Shown here: one piece after another, positions 19,215 to 29,172 of the stretch
Layout of the letters: every line of letters begins with the position of its first letter
Position numbering within the stretch: the first letter of the stretch is position 1
NCBI RefSeq assembly: GCF_000237325.1
Contig: NC_017542.1
Coordinates: 301,001 to 365,000 of the forward strand
Length of the DNA: 64,000 nt
Direction of reading: 5' to 3'
Source of the DNA: Paenibacillus polymyxa M1
GTDB taxonomy: Bacteria > Bacillota > Bacilli > Paenibacillales > Paenibacillaceae
The notes under the pieces: model-generated
Database searches by the model: none
What the model was told of the DNA's origin: nothing
Seen by the model: only the letters and a program-made list of their open reading frames with translations
Translations under genes and position numbers: made by a program

Positions 19215-21476
19215 CTATAGATGACTTTTGATCACTCGCAATCCAGCTACCCTCGCCACCTTGCCTTGTGGCTGGGCTGTGAATCGAATCGTAACTTCAT
19301 TCTTTTCATTCGTCACAGACAGAGGCAGCTCATAGATAAACGTCTCGAATTTATTCATTTCCTCGGATTTCAGCTTGCCTTCTCCTAAGTTCTGACCATC
19401 TGCAGTGATGTCAAAGTCACGATGAGAGCGGTCGGAGTCCTTCAGATAGGTCACTGCTAATTGGACAGGCTTATCAGGGAGCACCTTCATGACAAAAGAG
19501 AACCAGCCCCCAGACCATGTGTCGCGATATTTGCGATTATAAATGGACCCCAGGCCAACGTGTTCTCCAGTGAAGGCATGATCCCGTTCAGGCTGCATTT
19601 CGGCAGGCTGCACAACATCCACTGTAAGTCGTTCCAGCTCTAGCTGGTACGCTAACGCGGTACGGTATTCTGCCTCTGTTGCTGCCCATTCCTCCTTGGA
19701 AAAGAGATCCCAGTAGACGGTATAAGAACGATCGTATATCTGATAAAACGGACGAAGCTGCAAGTCCCCGATATAGCCCAGGTCGTTTAGATGGAATGTG
19801 TTAGTCTCGTTCCCGTCAGCAATCAGCTTGGTTGTCAGGGAATCAGCTGATCCGATCAGAACAGATGCCAGCAGACGTTCCTCGTTGGACTCCTGTACAA
19901 CAGGACCCAGATCTCCAGCCAGCACAAGTGGGCCATACATGAATGCAATCCGACGCGGATTATCCGGCATTTCCTCAACTCTTACTGTCATAGGAATATC
20001 GTATTCGACCGTATCTCCATCTTTCCATTCCCGTTCAATTACAATATAGCTGGTAGGACAAGCCTCAGCGGCATACTCTTCTCCGTTGATTTTAATCTTC
20101 ATCCCCTGCTCCGCCCAGTGCGGGCATCTTAGTTTGATCGTGAAGAACTTGGGCTCCTTGCTTATGAGATGAAGCGTTCCCCGCCCATTTTGCGGAAAGA
20201 GGGTTTCTTGTTTGAGCTGTATGTTCATCTCATCCCATGTCACGGTAGAAGGGACATATTGGTTGACATAGATTGTGTTTGCCGTGTGAAAATAAATCGC
20301 CGTGCCGTACATAGAGTGACTCTCCATACCGGACCCGACACAACATGTAAAATCCTCATATTGAGAATTGAAGGACTTGTGTCCTCCCATTTCCAGCGAT
20401 ACAAAATAGCATACACGTCCATCTACAGGCTGCTGTGAAGCCAGAATATGATTGAACATTGCTCGTTCATAGTAGTCGGCATAGGCTGCGTACGCGTCCC
20501 ATTCGAACATATGTCTTGTTAATTTCAGCATATTGTAGGTGTTGCAGGTTTCACAGGTGCCTTCGCCCAAACGATCATTCAGCTTGCCGGGTTCGCCAAA
20601 ATGTTCGTTATAGCTATTGCCGCCGATTACGTAGGAATGCTTGTGAACCACCCGATCCCAGAAAAATCGGGAAAGGTCCGCATATAGAGGTTTGCCTGTC
20701 ACTTCGAACTGCCGTGCTGCACCAATGATCTTAGGAATTTGCGTATTAGCATGTCGTCCTGCCAGCGTATCGCGACTGTCTGCCAGATCATTCAGCACCT
20801 CTCCATGATAAAAGCGTTCCGCCAGGTTCAAAAAGCGCTTTTCTCCGGAATGTTCCGCCAGATCGGTCAGCACCTCGTTCATGCCGCCAAACTCGCAATG
20901 GAGTACCTGTTGCACCTGTTCATCGCTCAGTCCTTGGAATACATCCTCCAGCCAGTCGCCGAGTTGGATTTCCATCGCTAAAGCCTTGGGATGATGAGCG
21001 AGCAGGTGGGCATCACGCAAGCCTGCGAAGAGCTTGTGCATCGTATATAGCGGAACCCAGCCTCCGTTAAGATCAAAGCCCTGGGAACGAATATCTCCGG
21101 CTTTGACTTCTTCAAAAATCTCTTTCCCACGCGGGATGCCGGAAATGTATCCGTTTCCATGACTATTTTGGCATATTTCCAACTCGTCGATCACATAGTT
21201 TACTCGTTCCAGTAGTCTTTTGTCGCCTGTGGAGGCAAACATTAGTGCACAACCAGACAGGTAGTGACCAAGTGTATGTCCACTGATGCCGCGTGCCTCC
21301 CAGCCCTCATAATGAGCCGCTTTGGGCTCCAAGCCCGCATATTCACGAAAACGTGACAATAAACGGTCAGGTTCCAAACTCAGCAGATAGGTCGTATTCA
21401 GCTCCATAGCGTGGTAAAGTGGGCCGGAATCAATGCTTACTTTATGCAAGTCAAAAGCTTGTGCTTTCAAAATCAT
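19215..21476 (-). CDS. GH127/GH146-like beta-L-arabinofuranosidase (DUF1680 family)
   Basis: A 753-residue intracellular enzyme (no signal peptide). The (alpha/alpha)6 barrel covers roughly residues 10-530 with the zinc/nucleophile cysteines in GTCETCNTYNML (E-x-C type) and FTCCVGSGMESHS, followed by beta-sandwich domains, the last about 640-750 (LGSIYNRKYRDTWSGGWFSFVMKVLPDKP). It is only distantly like the 647-residue GH127 at 10892 and resembles GH146 enzymes, which also release beta-L-arabinofuranose. Start codon is ambiguous: ATG at 21476 is only 2 bases from AAGGAG, while the in-frame TTG at 21470 is 8 bases away and may be the real start. Divergent from an AraC gene. Confidence 0.85.
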   Translation of the reverse strand: MILKAQAFDLHKVSIDSGPLYHAMELNTTYLLSLEPDRLLSRFREYAGLEPKAAHYEGWEARGISGHTLGHYLSGCALMFASTGDKRLLERVNYVIDELEICQNSHGNGYISGIPRGKEIFEEVKAGDIRSQGFDLNGGWVPLYTMHKLFAGLRDAHLLAHHPKALAMEIQLGDWLEDVFQGLSDEQVQQVLHCEFGGMNEVLTDLAEHSGEKRFLNLAERFYHGEVLNDLADSRDTLAGRHANTQIPKIIGAARQFEVTGKPLYADLSRFFWDRVVHKHSYVIGGNSYNEHFGEPGKLNDRLGEGTCETCNTYNMLKLTRHMFEWDAYAAYADYYERAMFNHILASQQPVDGRVCYFVSLEMGGHKSFNSQYEDFTCCVGSGMESHSMYGTAIYFHTANTIYVNQYVPSTVTWDEMNIQLKQETLFPQNGRGTLHLISKEPKFFTIKLRCPHWAEQGMKIKINGEEYAAEACPTSYIVIEREWKDGDTVEYDIPMTVRVEEMPDNPRRIAFMYGPLVLAGDLGPVVQESNEERLLASVLIGSADSLTTKLIADGNETNTFHLNDLGYIGDLQLRPFYQIYDRSYTVYWDLFSKEEWAATEAEYRTALAYQLELERLTVDVVQPAEMQPERDHAFTGEHVGLGSIYNRKYRDTWSGGWFSFVMKVLPDKPVQLAVTYLKDSDRSHRDFDITADGQNLGEGKLKSEEMNKFETFIYELPLSVTNEKNEVTIRFTAQPQGKVARVAGLRVIKSHL

Positions 21477-21600
21477 CGCTCCTTAGCTAAGATGAAAGTG
21501 TATATTTCTCCACTACATTAGCATTGCAACCGCGGTATGTCAGTAGCTTAACCATACAATAGGTGGACAAATCCGAACATGAATCCAAAGAGGCGATAAC

Positions 21601-22494
21601 ATGACCTATCTGAAAGTGAATGTTGATGCTCCGATCCAACTGATCTCGGCAGGCGAGTTCGTTTCCGAGGTGCCATGGAAGCATATGAGCCGTTCCATAG
21701 AGAACTTTGAGCTGATCCTTGGTGTCCAAGAGACGGTATATATACGGGAGGAAGAGGAGTATTTTGAAGTAGGGGAAGGAGATATTCTATTGCTGTACCC
21801 CGGTCGTACGCATCGAGGATACCGGGAATCGTTGCCTGGGGTTAAATTTTATTGGTTTCATTTCGATGTACCTGCGACCCCGAATGTATTATCTAGTGAG
21901 GAAATGAAGCAGGAAACAAGTGCAATGGACGGGCTTGTACAGCGTCATGGCGTGATACGCGATATCTATTTACCGCAAAGTGTACAGGCAGATAACGGTG
22001 ATCGGATTCATATTATCGTCAATCAAATCTTGCATGTCGCCAACTCGCATTATCTTACGTATCACAGTGCTAACTATTTGTTCACCTCACTGCTGATCGA
22101 GATATCCGAACTGGCCCTCAGTCGCTTGATCTCCAATCCTGTCCATTCACAGGGGAATGTGAGCATGAACAAGATTATTGAGTGGACTCGAATTCATGCT
22201 GGAGAACCGCTGACCGTGACCGATTTGGCTCAGAAGTTCAATTACAATAAGGATTATATATCCCGTTTGTTCATGCAGAATACGGGCATGCGTCCATTGG
22301 AGTTCATTCACAGTATTCGAATCAACAAAGCTAAGGAATTGATTTCCCGTACAAATATGAGCATTAAGCAGGTAGCGGAAGAAGCAGGATACACGGATGA
22401 GAAGTATTTTATGCGGTTGTTTAAAAAGAGAGTACATATGACTCCTTCACAGTATCGGAATGCCTATCACAAAACATTTATGAACAATGTCTAG
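21601..22494 (+). CDS. AraC family transcriptional regulator
   Basis: A 297-residue regulator: N-terminal cupin (VYIREEEEYFEVGEGDILLLYPGRTHRGYRES) and a C-terminal double helix-turn-helix from about residue 192 (NKIIEWTRIHAGEPLTVTDLAQKFNYNKDYISRLF ... AEEAGYTDEKYFMRLFKKRVHMTPSQYRN). It faces away from the GH127/GH146-like gene across 124 bp, so it most likely controls it. Ribosome binding site AGAGG before the ATG. Confidence 0.92.
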   Translation: MTYLKVNVDAPIQLISAGEFVSEVPWKHMSRSIENFELILGVQETVYIREEEEYFEVGEGDILLLYPGRTHRGYRESLPGVKFYWFHFDVPATPNVLSSEEMKQETSAMDGLVQRHGVIRDIYLPQSVQADNGDRIHIIVNQILHVANSHYLTYHSANYLFTSLLIEISELALSRLISNPVHSQGNVSMNKIIEWTRIHAGEPLTVTDLAQKFNYNKDYISRLFMQNTGMRPLEFIHSIRINKAKELISRTNMSIKQVAEEAGYTDEKYFMRLFKKRVHMTPSQYRNAYHKTFMNNV

Positions 22495-22609
22495 TCCATT
22501 TCCGCTTCACGGCAGCATAGCTTATCAGACCATAATTTGATAATCTGATTTAAGAGAGATTGAATGAGAGCAATCAATACATAATACTTTGTCAAAAGGG
22601 GCGAGTGAG

Positions 22610-23548
22610 ATGCTGCAATCACCATTAAAGGAAGAACTGACTCGAATACTCGAAGAGCATTCACTTGATGATGAGTTAAAAGAAGAGATCTATCAGGAAG
22701 CCGAAGCTACTATACAATTTCAGCTAGAGCATGAGGAAAACTATGAAAACGTTGGGAATAGTCGGATCGCCGGCTATCCAGATCTGCCGCCCACAATAGA
22801 GTGGCCGTGTAATTCAGACGGAGAATATTATACGTTTATTGCTCAGATCAATTTAAGCGAGTTGCCTTTTTCACCATTTGAGGGATTGCCTCATCAAGGT
22901 ATACTATACTTTTTTCTTGGGCTGGATGAGCCAGCTTACGATATTGAGCATAAAATCTTTTACTATAACGGCGACAGCAGTGCTTTGCAGAAAACATTAC
23001 CGCCCGCTGGGCGCGTAGAGGTGTCGGTGGAGCAACGGGATTTCACTGCGTATGCAATTTCTTTTCATCCGATCCTGACGCTACCATCGGAGGGTGAGCT
23101 AGGAGATATTCTATTAGATCAGTACGAAGAGCTTTATGAGCTTTTATATGAACATAGCGACACGGTGTGGGGACAGCATCAGTCTTTTGCCGGGAACACT
23201 CGTCGGGATGCTTATCTGTGCCGTAACGGGCTAAAGGGTCTTCTGTTTAATTGGCATAAGAGTGAGGGTCAGATCCATCAGGAAGCCGAGCAAGCTATGC
23301 ATAGGGGAAGTACGGAGTATGCGGAGCATTTACGATCCGAAGTGCTGCCTCAGCTGCAAGAATACCAGGCGAATCGGGAAAAGCACGATCAAGCTTCGGA
23401 AAATTGGCATGTTTTGCTCTCTGTATCATCCTTGAATGAGGTTGGTATGTGCTGGTGGGACGCAGGGTATTTGGAGTTTTTTATAGATCAAAGGGACTTG
23501 AAGAACCTTGATTTCTCGCGAACATATGTTAATCTGGCTACAAGCTAG
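22610..23548 (+). CDS. DUF1963 (YwqG-like) protein
   Basis: A 312-residue soluble acidic protein of the YwqG/DUF1963 family: SRIAGYPDLPPTIEWPCNSDGEYYTFIAQINLSELPFSPFEGLPHQGILYFFLGLDEPAYD in the first third, and a conserved C-terminal LLSVSSLNEVGMCWWDAGYLEFFIDQRDLKNLDFSRTYVNL. The start at 22610 is preferred to an in-frame ATG at 22589 because AAAGGGGCGAG lies just upstream. Proteins of this family are often linked to contact-dependent toxin loci or SMI1-like immunity, but no such partner is nearby; function unknown. Confidence 0.85.
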   Translation: MLQSPLKEELTRILEEHSLDDELKEEIYQEAEATIQFQLEHEENYENVGNSRIAGYPDLPPTIEWPCNSDGEYYTFIAQINLSELPFSPFEGLPHQGILYFFLGLDEPAYDIEHKIFYYNGDSSALQKTLPPAGRVEVSVEQRDFTAYAISFHPILTLPSEGELGDILLDQYEELYELLYEHSDTVWGQHQSFAGNTRRDAYLCRNGLKGLLFNWHKSEGQIHQEAEQAMHRGSTEYAEHLRSEVLPQLQEYQANREKHDQASENWHVLLSVSSLNEVGMCWWDAGYLEFFIDQRDLKNLDFSRTYVNLATS

Positions 23549-23684
23549 CCGGGTCGCCAGGACTCATGTTTATTTTGGAGGCTAATGACAGGGGTTAGAG
23601 CAGGGTGGTTTTTTTGATTGATAAAAGAAGTGAATTGAGCATGTGGCACAGTATCCGAGCGTTGGGAATTGAACGATCAATAAT

Positions 23685-23713
23685 AGGTGGTCCTATATAG
23701 GACTGCCTTTTTT
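23685..23713 (+). terminator. intrinsic terminator before the sigma factor gene
   Basis: Ten-pair stem (23685-23694 with 23699-23708, two G-U), ATAT loop, then T6. It separates the YwqG-like gene from the ECF sigma operon. Confidence 0.8.
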
Positions 23714-23785
23714 CGATGTAAATGAACGATTGTACTCCGTTAATAGTCTTAATAGATGAGACCACAACAAGGGAGGTGCACGTAT

Positions 23786-24304
23786 ATGACTGATCGAGAG
23801 CTGTTTGAACTATATAAGGAACAGATATATTATTTTTGTTATTATCTGATGCAAAATCAAGCAGATGCAGAAGATGTTTGCCAGGAGGTATTTGTCAAAG
23901 CAATCTTGGCCGACAGGTCCAAAGTACAAGATCTCAAATCATGGATTTTACGAATTGCTTCCAATGAGTGCAGCAATGTGCTTAGAAGGCGAAAAACTGG
24001 GCTGATGAAGGAAATACGAACTTTTTTATTGTCACGTCCTCATTCATTTAATCCGGTGGAAGAGAGCTTATATCATCGAGAAACTAAGACAGAGCTACAC
24101 CAGCTATATAACAAGCTTCCAGATAAAATTCGAATGGTCGTGGTCCTTCGTTATGTAAACGAATTGACTGTGCCGGAGATCTCTAGAGTTATAAATATAC
24201 CCGAAGGAACAGCTAAATCCAGATTAAATCGAGGGCTTAAACTGCTAAAAAAAATGGTGGTATCCCAAGTAAAGGAGATGAATAGCAGTGAGTCGGTATT
24301 TTGA
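23786..24304 (+). CDS. ECF-type RNA polymerase sigma factor
   Basis: A 172-residue sigma-70 family protein with region 2 (ELYKEQIYYFCYYLMQNQADAEDVCQEVFVKAI, residues about 5-40) and region 4 (LYNKLPDKIRMVVVLRYVNELTVPEISRVINIPEGTAKSRLNRGLKLLKK, about 105-155), no regions 1 or 3. It directs transcription of a small stress regulon. Start 23786 follows GGGAGGTG; an upstream in-frame ATG at 23756 has none. It overlaps the next gene by 17 bp, which encodes a membrane protein likely to be its anti-sigma factor. Confidence 0.93.
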   Translation: MTDRELFELYKEQIYYFCYYLMQNQADAEDVCQEVFVKAILADRSKVQDLKSWILRIASNECSNVLRRRKTGLMKEIRTFLLSRPHSFNPVEESLYHRETKTELHQLYNKLPDKIRMVVVLRYVNELTVPEISRVINIPEGTAKSRLNRGLKLLKKMVVSQVKEMNSSESVF

Positions 24305-25904
24305 GAAAGAACAGCACATTCCTCAACCCGAATATGATGCAATGTGGGTAAATATAGAACAGGAAGCAACCAAACGAAAAGCAACTCTGCAACAGTCACA
24401 GGAAGCACCTATGCATAGAACAAAAATTGTTCCTGCGAGTATTGTATTCTCATGTTTTCTGCTCATTGCCATCCCTGTATTCGCTAGTGTGACTATCAAT
24501 TGGGATAGAATAGGCGGACGTAGTGTAACCAATGCGATAAATAGTGGTATTGGTCAGCGGTATGATCTAAAAGTAACCGATGCAGGCATTACGATGAATT
24601 TGAATGGTGTTGTAACAGATGGCGAAAAAATGAAAATGCTCATCTCTCTGGATCCGGGAACCGACCCAAGCAGTTATATTGGGTTTGCTATAGAGAAAAC
24701 TATGGTAACTAGCAATTCTAATAACAAGGAACGAGCACACGGATATTTGAATTACGATCCTAAAAGCCAGAAACTCCTAGGCATTTATGAAACTGTTGAT
24801 ACATTAAAGGATCGTAAAAAAGATTATACACTTGAGGCACAGAATCTAATTTTTTATCGTAATCAGGATATTCCTTTAAAGACGAATCATCAAGCTGGGG
24901 ATACCCTCGTTACGGGGACCAAGCAGTATCCTAACATTTATATAGAATCCGTTCGACAAACCAATAACAAGACTGTTGTCCGCTTTAGAGTTGCTGCAGC
25001 TCCATCCGATTTAGGACGTGGGAACCCGCATTTGGTAATGAAAGTGGGCGACAAAGAAATAGACGCCATCCCAACCATTCTACCTAGTGACAGCCCAGAG
25101 TTGCATATTGAGCAGGTATTCAACATGACTGCACAAGATTGGAGAAAGGCAAACCTTCATTTCTGTTACATTGAGGAAGCAAAACGAATTGAAGGTACTT
25201 GGAAGTTCGAATTTGAAGCGGATGGAAAAAAAGCAAGTGAAGCGATTTATTCTAAGAAGCTGCATAGCAGCGCGGAATTCCAGGAAAATACAGGCGCTAC
25301 CTTAGACCAACTGATTATTACCCCCTTGGATATTGAAATTCTAGTAACAGAGCGTGATTCACTTAAAAAAGGAAATGTCCATTATAAAACGGCTCAGTTG
25401 GTTATAGGTGATAAAAAAATTAACGGAGGATGGAATCTTAAAGGGGCTGGTCCTGAAAATTATCAACACTTATATCAATTTGAATCCTCAGAGTGGTATA
25501 AGGACTGGTCTGATGTTCCAATGAAACTTATATTGAAAGATGCTGTCATCCAGAAACGTGATACTTCCAAGAATTGGATTACTCTTCATAAACCCAAAGA
25601 AGAAAAACAGTTCGCTGAGCTTAATGTAGACGGTTATCAAATTGATTTCACATACTATACAGAGGGAAAAGATGTGATTGTCGAATCGAAATCCGTTTCC
25701 CCTGGCTTCAAAGGTGTCAACCAAACAACGATGCGAATTAACGGCAAAGAAGTAGTACCTGAGATCATTGCGAAGGGTATGGTATCCACAGGAGTTAATG
25801 TTGACCGTTATAAAGATATTGAATTAGACGGAAAAGTGGAACTAAATCCTGGCCTCTACAAGTACAGCGATCCTGGACGTAATATTGAAGTTGTTTTGAA
25901 ATAG
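24288..25904 (+). CDS. DUF4179/DUF5643 membrane protein, likely anti-sigma factor, GTG start
   Basis: A 538-residue protein with a short cytosolic N terminus (1-45), a single membrane segment (about 47-68, IVPASIVFSCFLLIAIPVFASV) and a large outside part with a DUF4179-like domain (about 70-220, SGIGQRYDLKVTDAGITMNLNGVVTDGEKMKML) and a DUF5643-like beta domain after it. This layout, encoded immediately after and overlapping an ECF sigma gene, is that of a membrane-bound anti-sigma factor. The GTG at 24288 follows AAAGGAG at 10 bases. No zinc-binding HxxxCxxC is seen in the cytosolic part. The sensed signal is unknown. A terminator follows. Confidence 0.8.
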   Translation: MSRYFEKEQHIPQPEYDAMWVNIEQEATKRKATLQQSQEAPMHRTKIVPASIVFSCFLLIAIPVFASVTINWDRIGGRSVTNAINSGIGQRYDLKVTDAGITMNLNGVVTDGEKMKMLISLDPGTDPSSYIGFAIEKTMVTSNSNNKERAHGYLNYDPKSQKLLGIYETVDTLKDRKKDYTLEAQNLIFYRNQDIPLKTNHQAGDTLVTGTKQYPNIYIESVRQTNNKTVVRFRVAAAPSDLGRGNPHLVMKVGDKEIDAIPTILPSDSPELHIEQVFNMTAQDWRKANLHFCYIEEAKRIEGTWKFEFEADGKKASEAIYSKKLHSSAEFQENTGATLDQLIITPLDIEILVTERDSLKKGNVHYKTAQLVIGDKKINGGWNLKGAGPENYQHLYQFESSEWYKDWSDVPMKLILKDAVIQKRDTSKNWITLHKPKEEKQFAELNVDGYQIDFTYYTEGKDVIVESKSVSPGFKGVNQTTMRINGKEVVPEIIAKGMVSTGVNVDRYKDIELDGKVELNPGLYKYSDPGRNIEVVLK

Positions 25905-25999
25905 ATAGGGTGTTCACCGCCTATTCTACAGATAAGGTCAATTTAGGAAGAGTAGTCCATACGATTAGGATAAGTACAACTATTTGGTACGTAAATATT

Positions 26000-26044
26000 A
26001 AAGCCCTTCCGGCTTTCCATGAGGGAAGCAGCGGAAGGGCTTTT
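26000..26044. terminator. bidirectional terminator between the DUF4179 gene and lacZ
   Basis: Two nested perfect stems (26000-26011 with 26032-26043; GCTTTCC with GGGAAGC inside), flanked by T-rich sequence on both strands. It lies between convergent genes, 95 bp after one stop and 33 bp from the other. Confidence 0.9.
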
Positions 26045-26076
26045 ATTACATATACTTGTCTATACGGAGAGTTTAT

Positions 26077-29000
26077 TTATATCCGCTGCACGGTAAACTC
26101 GAATTCCAGCTTTTGATCAGCCGGAATTTGATATTCCTCATGTACCGGGGCACCCCAGCTGTCGTCGCCGCCTACGCCCATTTGCTTGCCAGCTACGGTG
26201 ACAACGGTGTAATACACATTGGGCAGTTCATACAGATGGCCTGCACTTTCCAGCTCAAACGCTGTATACGGCGAAATATTGCATTCCACTGGTGCGGTGG
26301 CAGGTGCTGTAATGCGAATGCCTCGCTGGGAATCGTCGGTAATATCGACCCGGCGCACGCCTGTACGGTTGCCGGATTCCTGTGGCACGACATACCCGGA
26401 CACATTATCCGCAGCTTCGTTGCGGAATACGCCGAGTCTAGCACCAAGGGCTCGGTCAATGTAATTCTCCTCCGGTCCCATCGCATACCAGTCCAGATGG
26501 CGATAGTCCGCTGGAACCTTGAACGAAAGGGCAAAGATCGGCAGGGTAGGCAGCCCTGATACACCTTCATAGGTGGATTTTACGTTCAAACTGCCATCCG
26601 CCAGGACGGTGTAGGTTACCGTTACCTGTACGTCAGCATGAATGCTTAGGGTGTAGCGGAACGTAATGGTCACACGGTCTGTCTGCTCTTCCGTAACCTC
26701 GATATCCACACATTTACGCGTCAGGCTTGCGGCGAACCAACCACCAGCTTCAAAACCCAGTGCCGTTCCCCGATCATTGTCTGTGGTCGCTCGCCAGAAC
26801 AGCGGGGCAGGAGGCGTAGCGATCATCTCACGTCCAGCGTAGCGAAGTGAAGTCAGGCTGCCTGCTCCTTTGGAGAACATGATGGTGAAATCCGTACCGT
26901 GAACGCCAATATTTACATCACCATGCACCACTCGTAGGGCTCCAGCTATTGGAGCTTTCAGCGGATTTGGATCTTCCACAATGAAAATATGTTGTCCAAA
27001 GGCCACTTCATGCCCAGCCTTAGCCCAGAGCGTCGCTTCCTTCAATACAAGCGCCGTGTGAATGACATATTCCCCAGGCTTCTCGTCTGTGCTTGGGAAC
27101 GTCAATGGAATATAGGCTTCGGTCTGAGCCGCCACATCCACATGACTCACATTTCGCGCGATCTCTTGACCTTCATGCAGCAGGCTGTATACCAGTTCAT
27201 AGTCTCCTGTACCCTCGAACAGGTTTTCGTTGCGAATGGTCACACCTTGGGTATCCGGGATGAGCTTCAGATTTTGGTACAGGAATTTGACCTCCTGCAT
27301 CTTCGGTGAAACCTTCCGGTCTGCATAGACAATTCCGTCTGTACAGAAACCATAGTCTGTTGGACGGTCGTCAAAGTCGCCGCCGATCGCCAGGTACTCG
27401 CGTCCGTAGCGATCTTTTTTCATGACCGCCTGATCAATGTAATCCCAAATGAACCCACCTTGATACAGCTCGTATTTGTTCTCCAGCTCGGTATACTTGT
27501 GCATGCCGCCTACGGAATTGCCCATTGCATGCATGTATTCGCAACTGATATACGGTTTTTGTGGATTGTCGTTTAAGTATTGCTCGATATCTGCGGGCTT
27601 GGCGTACATCCGGCTCTCCATATCGCTGGTATCATCGTACGTACGATTGTGAAACACGCCTTCGTAGTGTACCAGACGGCTCGGATCGGTGGACCGGAAA
27701 TAGTTAGCGACATTGCGCAGCACTTCACCTGCATACGACTCATTTCCGCAAGACCAGATCAGAATGGATGCATGGTTTTTGTCCCGTTCCAGCATGGAAA
27801 TGGCGCGATCCATAACGATATCCTGCCACTCCGGCAGATTGGCCGGAATATTCCACGAAGGCTCGACTGCGCCGAGTTTTTGCCAGGAACCGTGTGTTTC
27901 CAAGTTCATTTCGTCAATCACGTATATCCCGTATTCATCGCAGAGCTCATACCACAGTGTCTGATTCGGGTAATGAGAGGTACGGACAGCGTTCATATTG
28001 TTCTGCTTGAGTGTCCGAATATCCCACAGCATATCTTCACGGGAAATCGCACGTCCGGTACGAGCGTTGAATTCATGACGGTTCACACCTTTAAAGACGA
28101 TGCGTTTGCCGTTCAGATGCATAACCTTGTTGACCATCTCGAATTTGCGGAAGCCGACCTTTTGTGGGATCACCTCGACAAGTGATCCATCAGCATCATA
28201 AATTTGAATGAACAACGTGTACAAATAAGGTTTCTCCGCGCTCCAGCGCTCTACTTGCTCCAAGGTTGCCGACAGCGAGGCGATGCCGTCTGTAAAGTCA
28301 GCTTTTAAACAAGCTACAATATGACCGGCGGCATCCTTCACATCGACAGTTGTATGGGCCGTTGCCGGTTGTTCCAAAGTCAGTTTCAATTCCAGCAGGC
28401 CCTGCGTGTAGGTAGCATCCAGATCCGCCTTGGCATGCAGGTCGCGTACGTGAACAGTAGGGATCGTGTACAGATATACGTCTCTGAAAATGCCAGAAAA
28501 ACGCCAAAAATCCTGATCCTCCAGCCAAGCTCCTGTACTTCTTTGATATACCTCTACCGCCAGCTTGTTTTCACCAGCTTGCAGGTAGGGTGTTAGCTCA
28601 AAGTCAGACGGTGTAAAACTGTCCTCGCTGTAACCGACAAATTGTCCGTTCAGCCATACATAGAAGGCCGACTCGACACCTTGAAAAGAGATGAACACAG
28701 GTTGCGCGTCGGAAGCCATATTTTCGGGCAAAACAAATCTTTTGATATAGCTACCGACCGGATTGTGGTCTTCTGGAATATGGGGTGGACGAACGTCTGA
28801 ATGTCCGTCCCACGGGTACATCGTATTGGCGTACTGCATTTGGCCGAAGCCTTGTGTCTGAATATGACCTGGTACCTGAATATCGCTCCAGCCGCCATAC
28901 TCAAAGTCAGGGGCATAGAATTCTACTGGGCGAGTGGCCGGATTCGTCGCATAGTTGAACTTCCAGCTTCCATTCAGGCTGTGACGCCAGGCCATATCGG

Positions 29001-29121
29001 CCTGGTGCTCTGCTTCCTGAAGCGTGGCGTAATACTTATGGTCGGAATAGGCAGGCAAGCGATTTACCGCGAACTTGGTCACATCGGTGAGCCAGTCCAG
29101 ACTAGGGGTATGAATGGTCAA
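26077..29121 (-). CDS. lacZ: GH2 beta-galactosidase (LacZ type), TTG start
   Basis: A 1014-residue cytosolic beta-galactosidase with the five LacZ domains: jelly roll (about 45-210), Ig-like, TIM barrel (about 320-610), second Ig-like, and the C-terminal small-chain domain (about 735-1010). The acid/base is Glu461 in IWSCGNESYAG and the nucleophile Glu528 in YISCEYMHAMGNS. The ORF can be extended to GTG at 29130, but that codon is one base from AAGGAG; the TTG at 29121 has an 8-base spacing and is the likely start. Last gene of the binding protein/permease operon, so it hydrolyses the imported galactoside. Confidence 0.95.
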   Translation of the reverse strand: MTIHTPSLDWLTDVTKFAVNRLPAYSDHKYYATLQEAEHQADMAWRHSLNGSWKFNYATNPATRPVEFYAPDFEYGGWSDIQVPGHIQTQGFGQMQYANTMYPWDGHSDVRPPHIPEDHNPVGSYIKRFVLPENMASDAQPVFISFQGVESAFYVWLNGQFVGYSEDSFTPSDFELTPYLQAGENKLAVEVYQRSTGAWLEDQDFWRFSGIFRDVYLYTIPTVHVRDLHAKADLDATYTQGLLELKLTLEQPATAHTTVDVKDAAGHIVACLKADFTDGIASLSATLEQVERWSAEKPYLYTLFIQIYDADGSLVEVIPQKVGFRKFEMVNKVMHLNGKRIVFKGVNRHEFNARTGRAISREDMLWDIRTLKQNNMNAVRTSHYPNQTLWYELCDEYGIYVIDEMNLETHGSWQKLGAVEPSWNIPANLPEWQDIVMDRAISMLERDKNHASILIWSCGNESYAGEVLRNVANYFRSTDPSRLVHYEGVFHNRTYDDTSDMESRMYAKPADIEQYLNDNPQKPYISCEYMHAMGNSVGGMHKYTELENKYELYQGGFIWDYIDQAVMKKDRYGREYLAIGGDFDDRPTDYGFCTDGIVYADRKVSPKMQEVKFLYQNLKLIPDTQGVTIRNENLFEGTGDYELVYSLLHEGQEIARNVSHVDVAAQTEAYIPLTFPSTDEKPGEYVIHTALVLKEATLWAKAGHEVAFGQHIFIVEDPNPLKAPIAGALRVVHGDVNIGVHGTDFTIMFSKGAGSLTSLRYAGREMIATPPAPLFWRATTDNDRGTALGFEAGGWFAASLTRKCVDIEVTEEQTDRVTITFRYTLSIHADVQVTVTYTVLADGSLNVKSTYEGVSGLPTLPIFALSFKVPADYRHLDWYAMGPEENYIDRALGARLGVFRNEAADNVSGYVVPQESGNRTGVRRVDITDDSQRGIRITAPATAPVECNISPYTAFELESAGHLYELPNVYYTVVTVAGKQMGVGGDDSWGAPVHEEYQIPADQKLEFEFTVQRI

Positions 29122-29172
29122 GGCGAACACTCCTTATTTTTAAATTGAATGAAGACCGTACACACAAATTTA

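Noticed and set aside
23570..23620. GGTTAGAGCAGGGTGGTTTTTTT as possible terminator after the YwqG-like gene
   Set aside because: No stable stem before the T run; the better terminator is at 23685-23713.
26056..26559. 167-codon plus-strand frame at the lacZ 3' end
   Set aside because: Antisense to the conserved C-terminal domain of LacZ and begins inside the shared terminator region.
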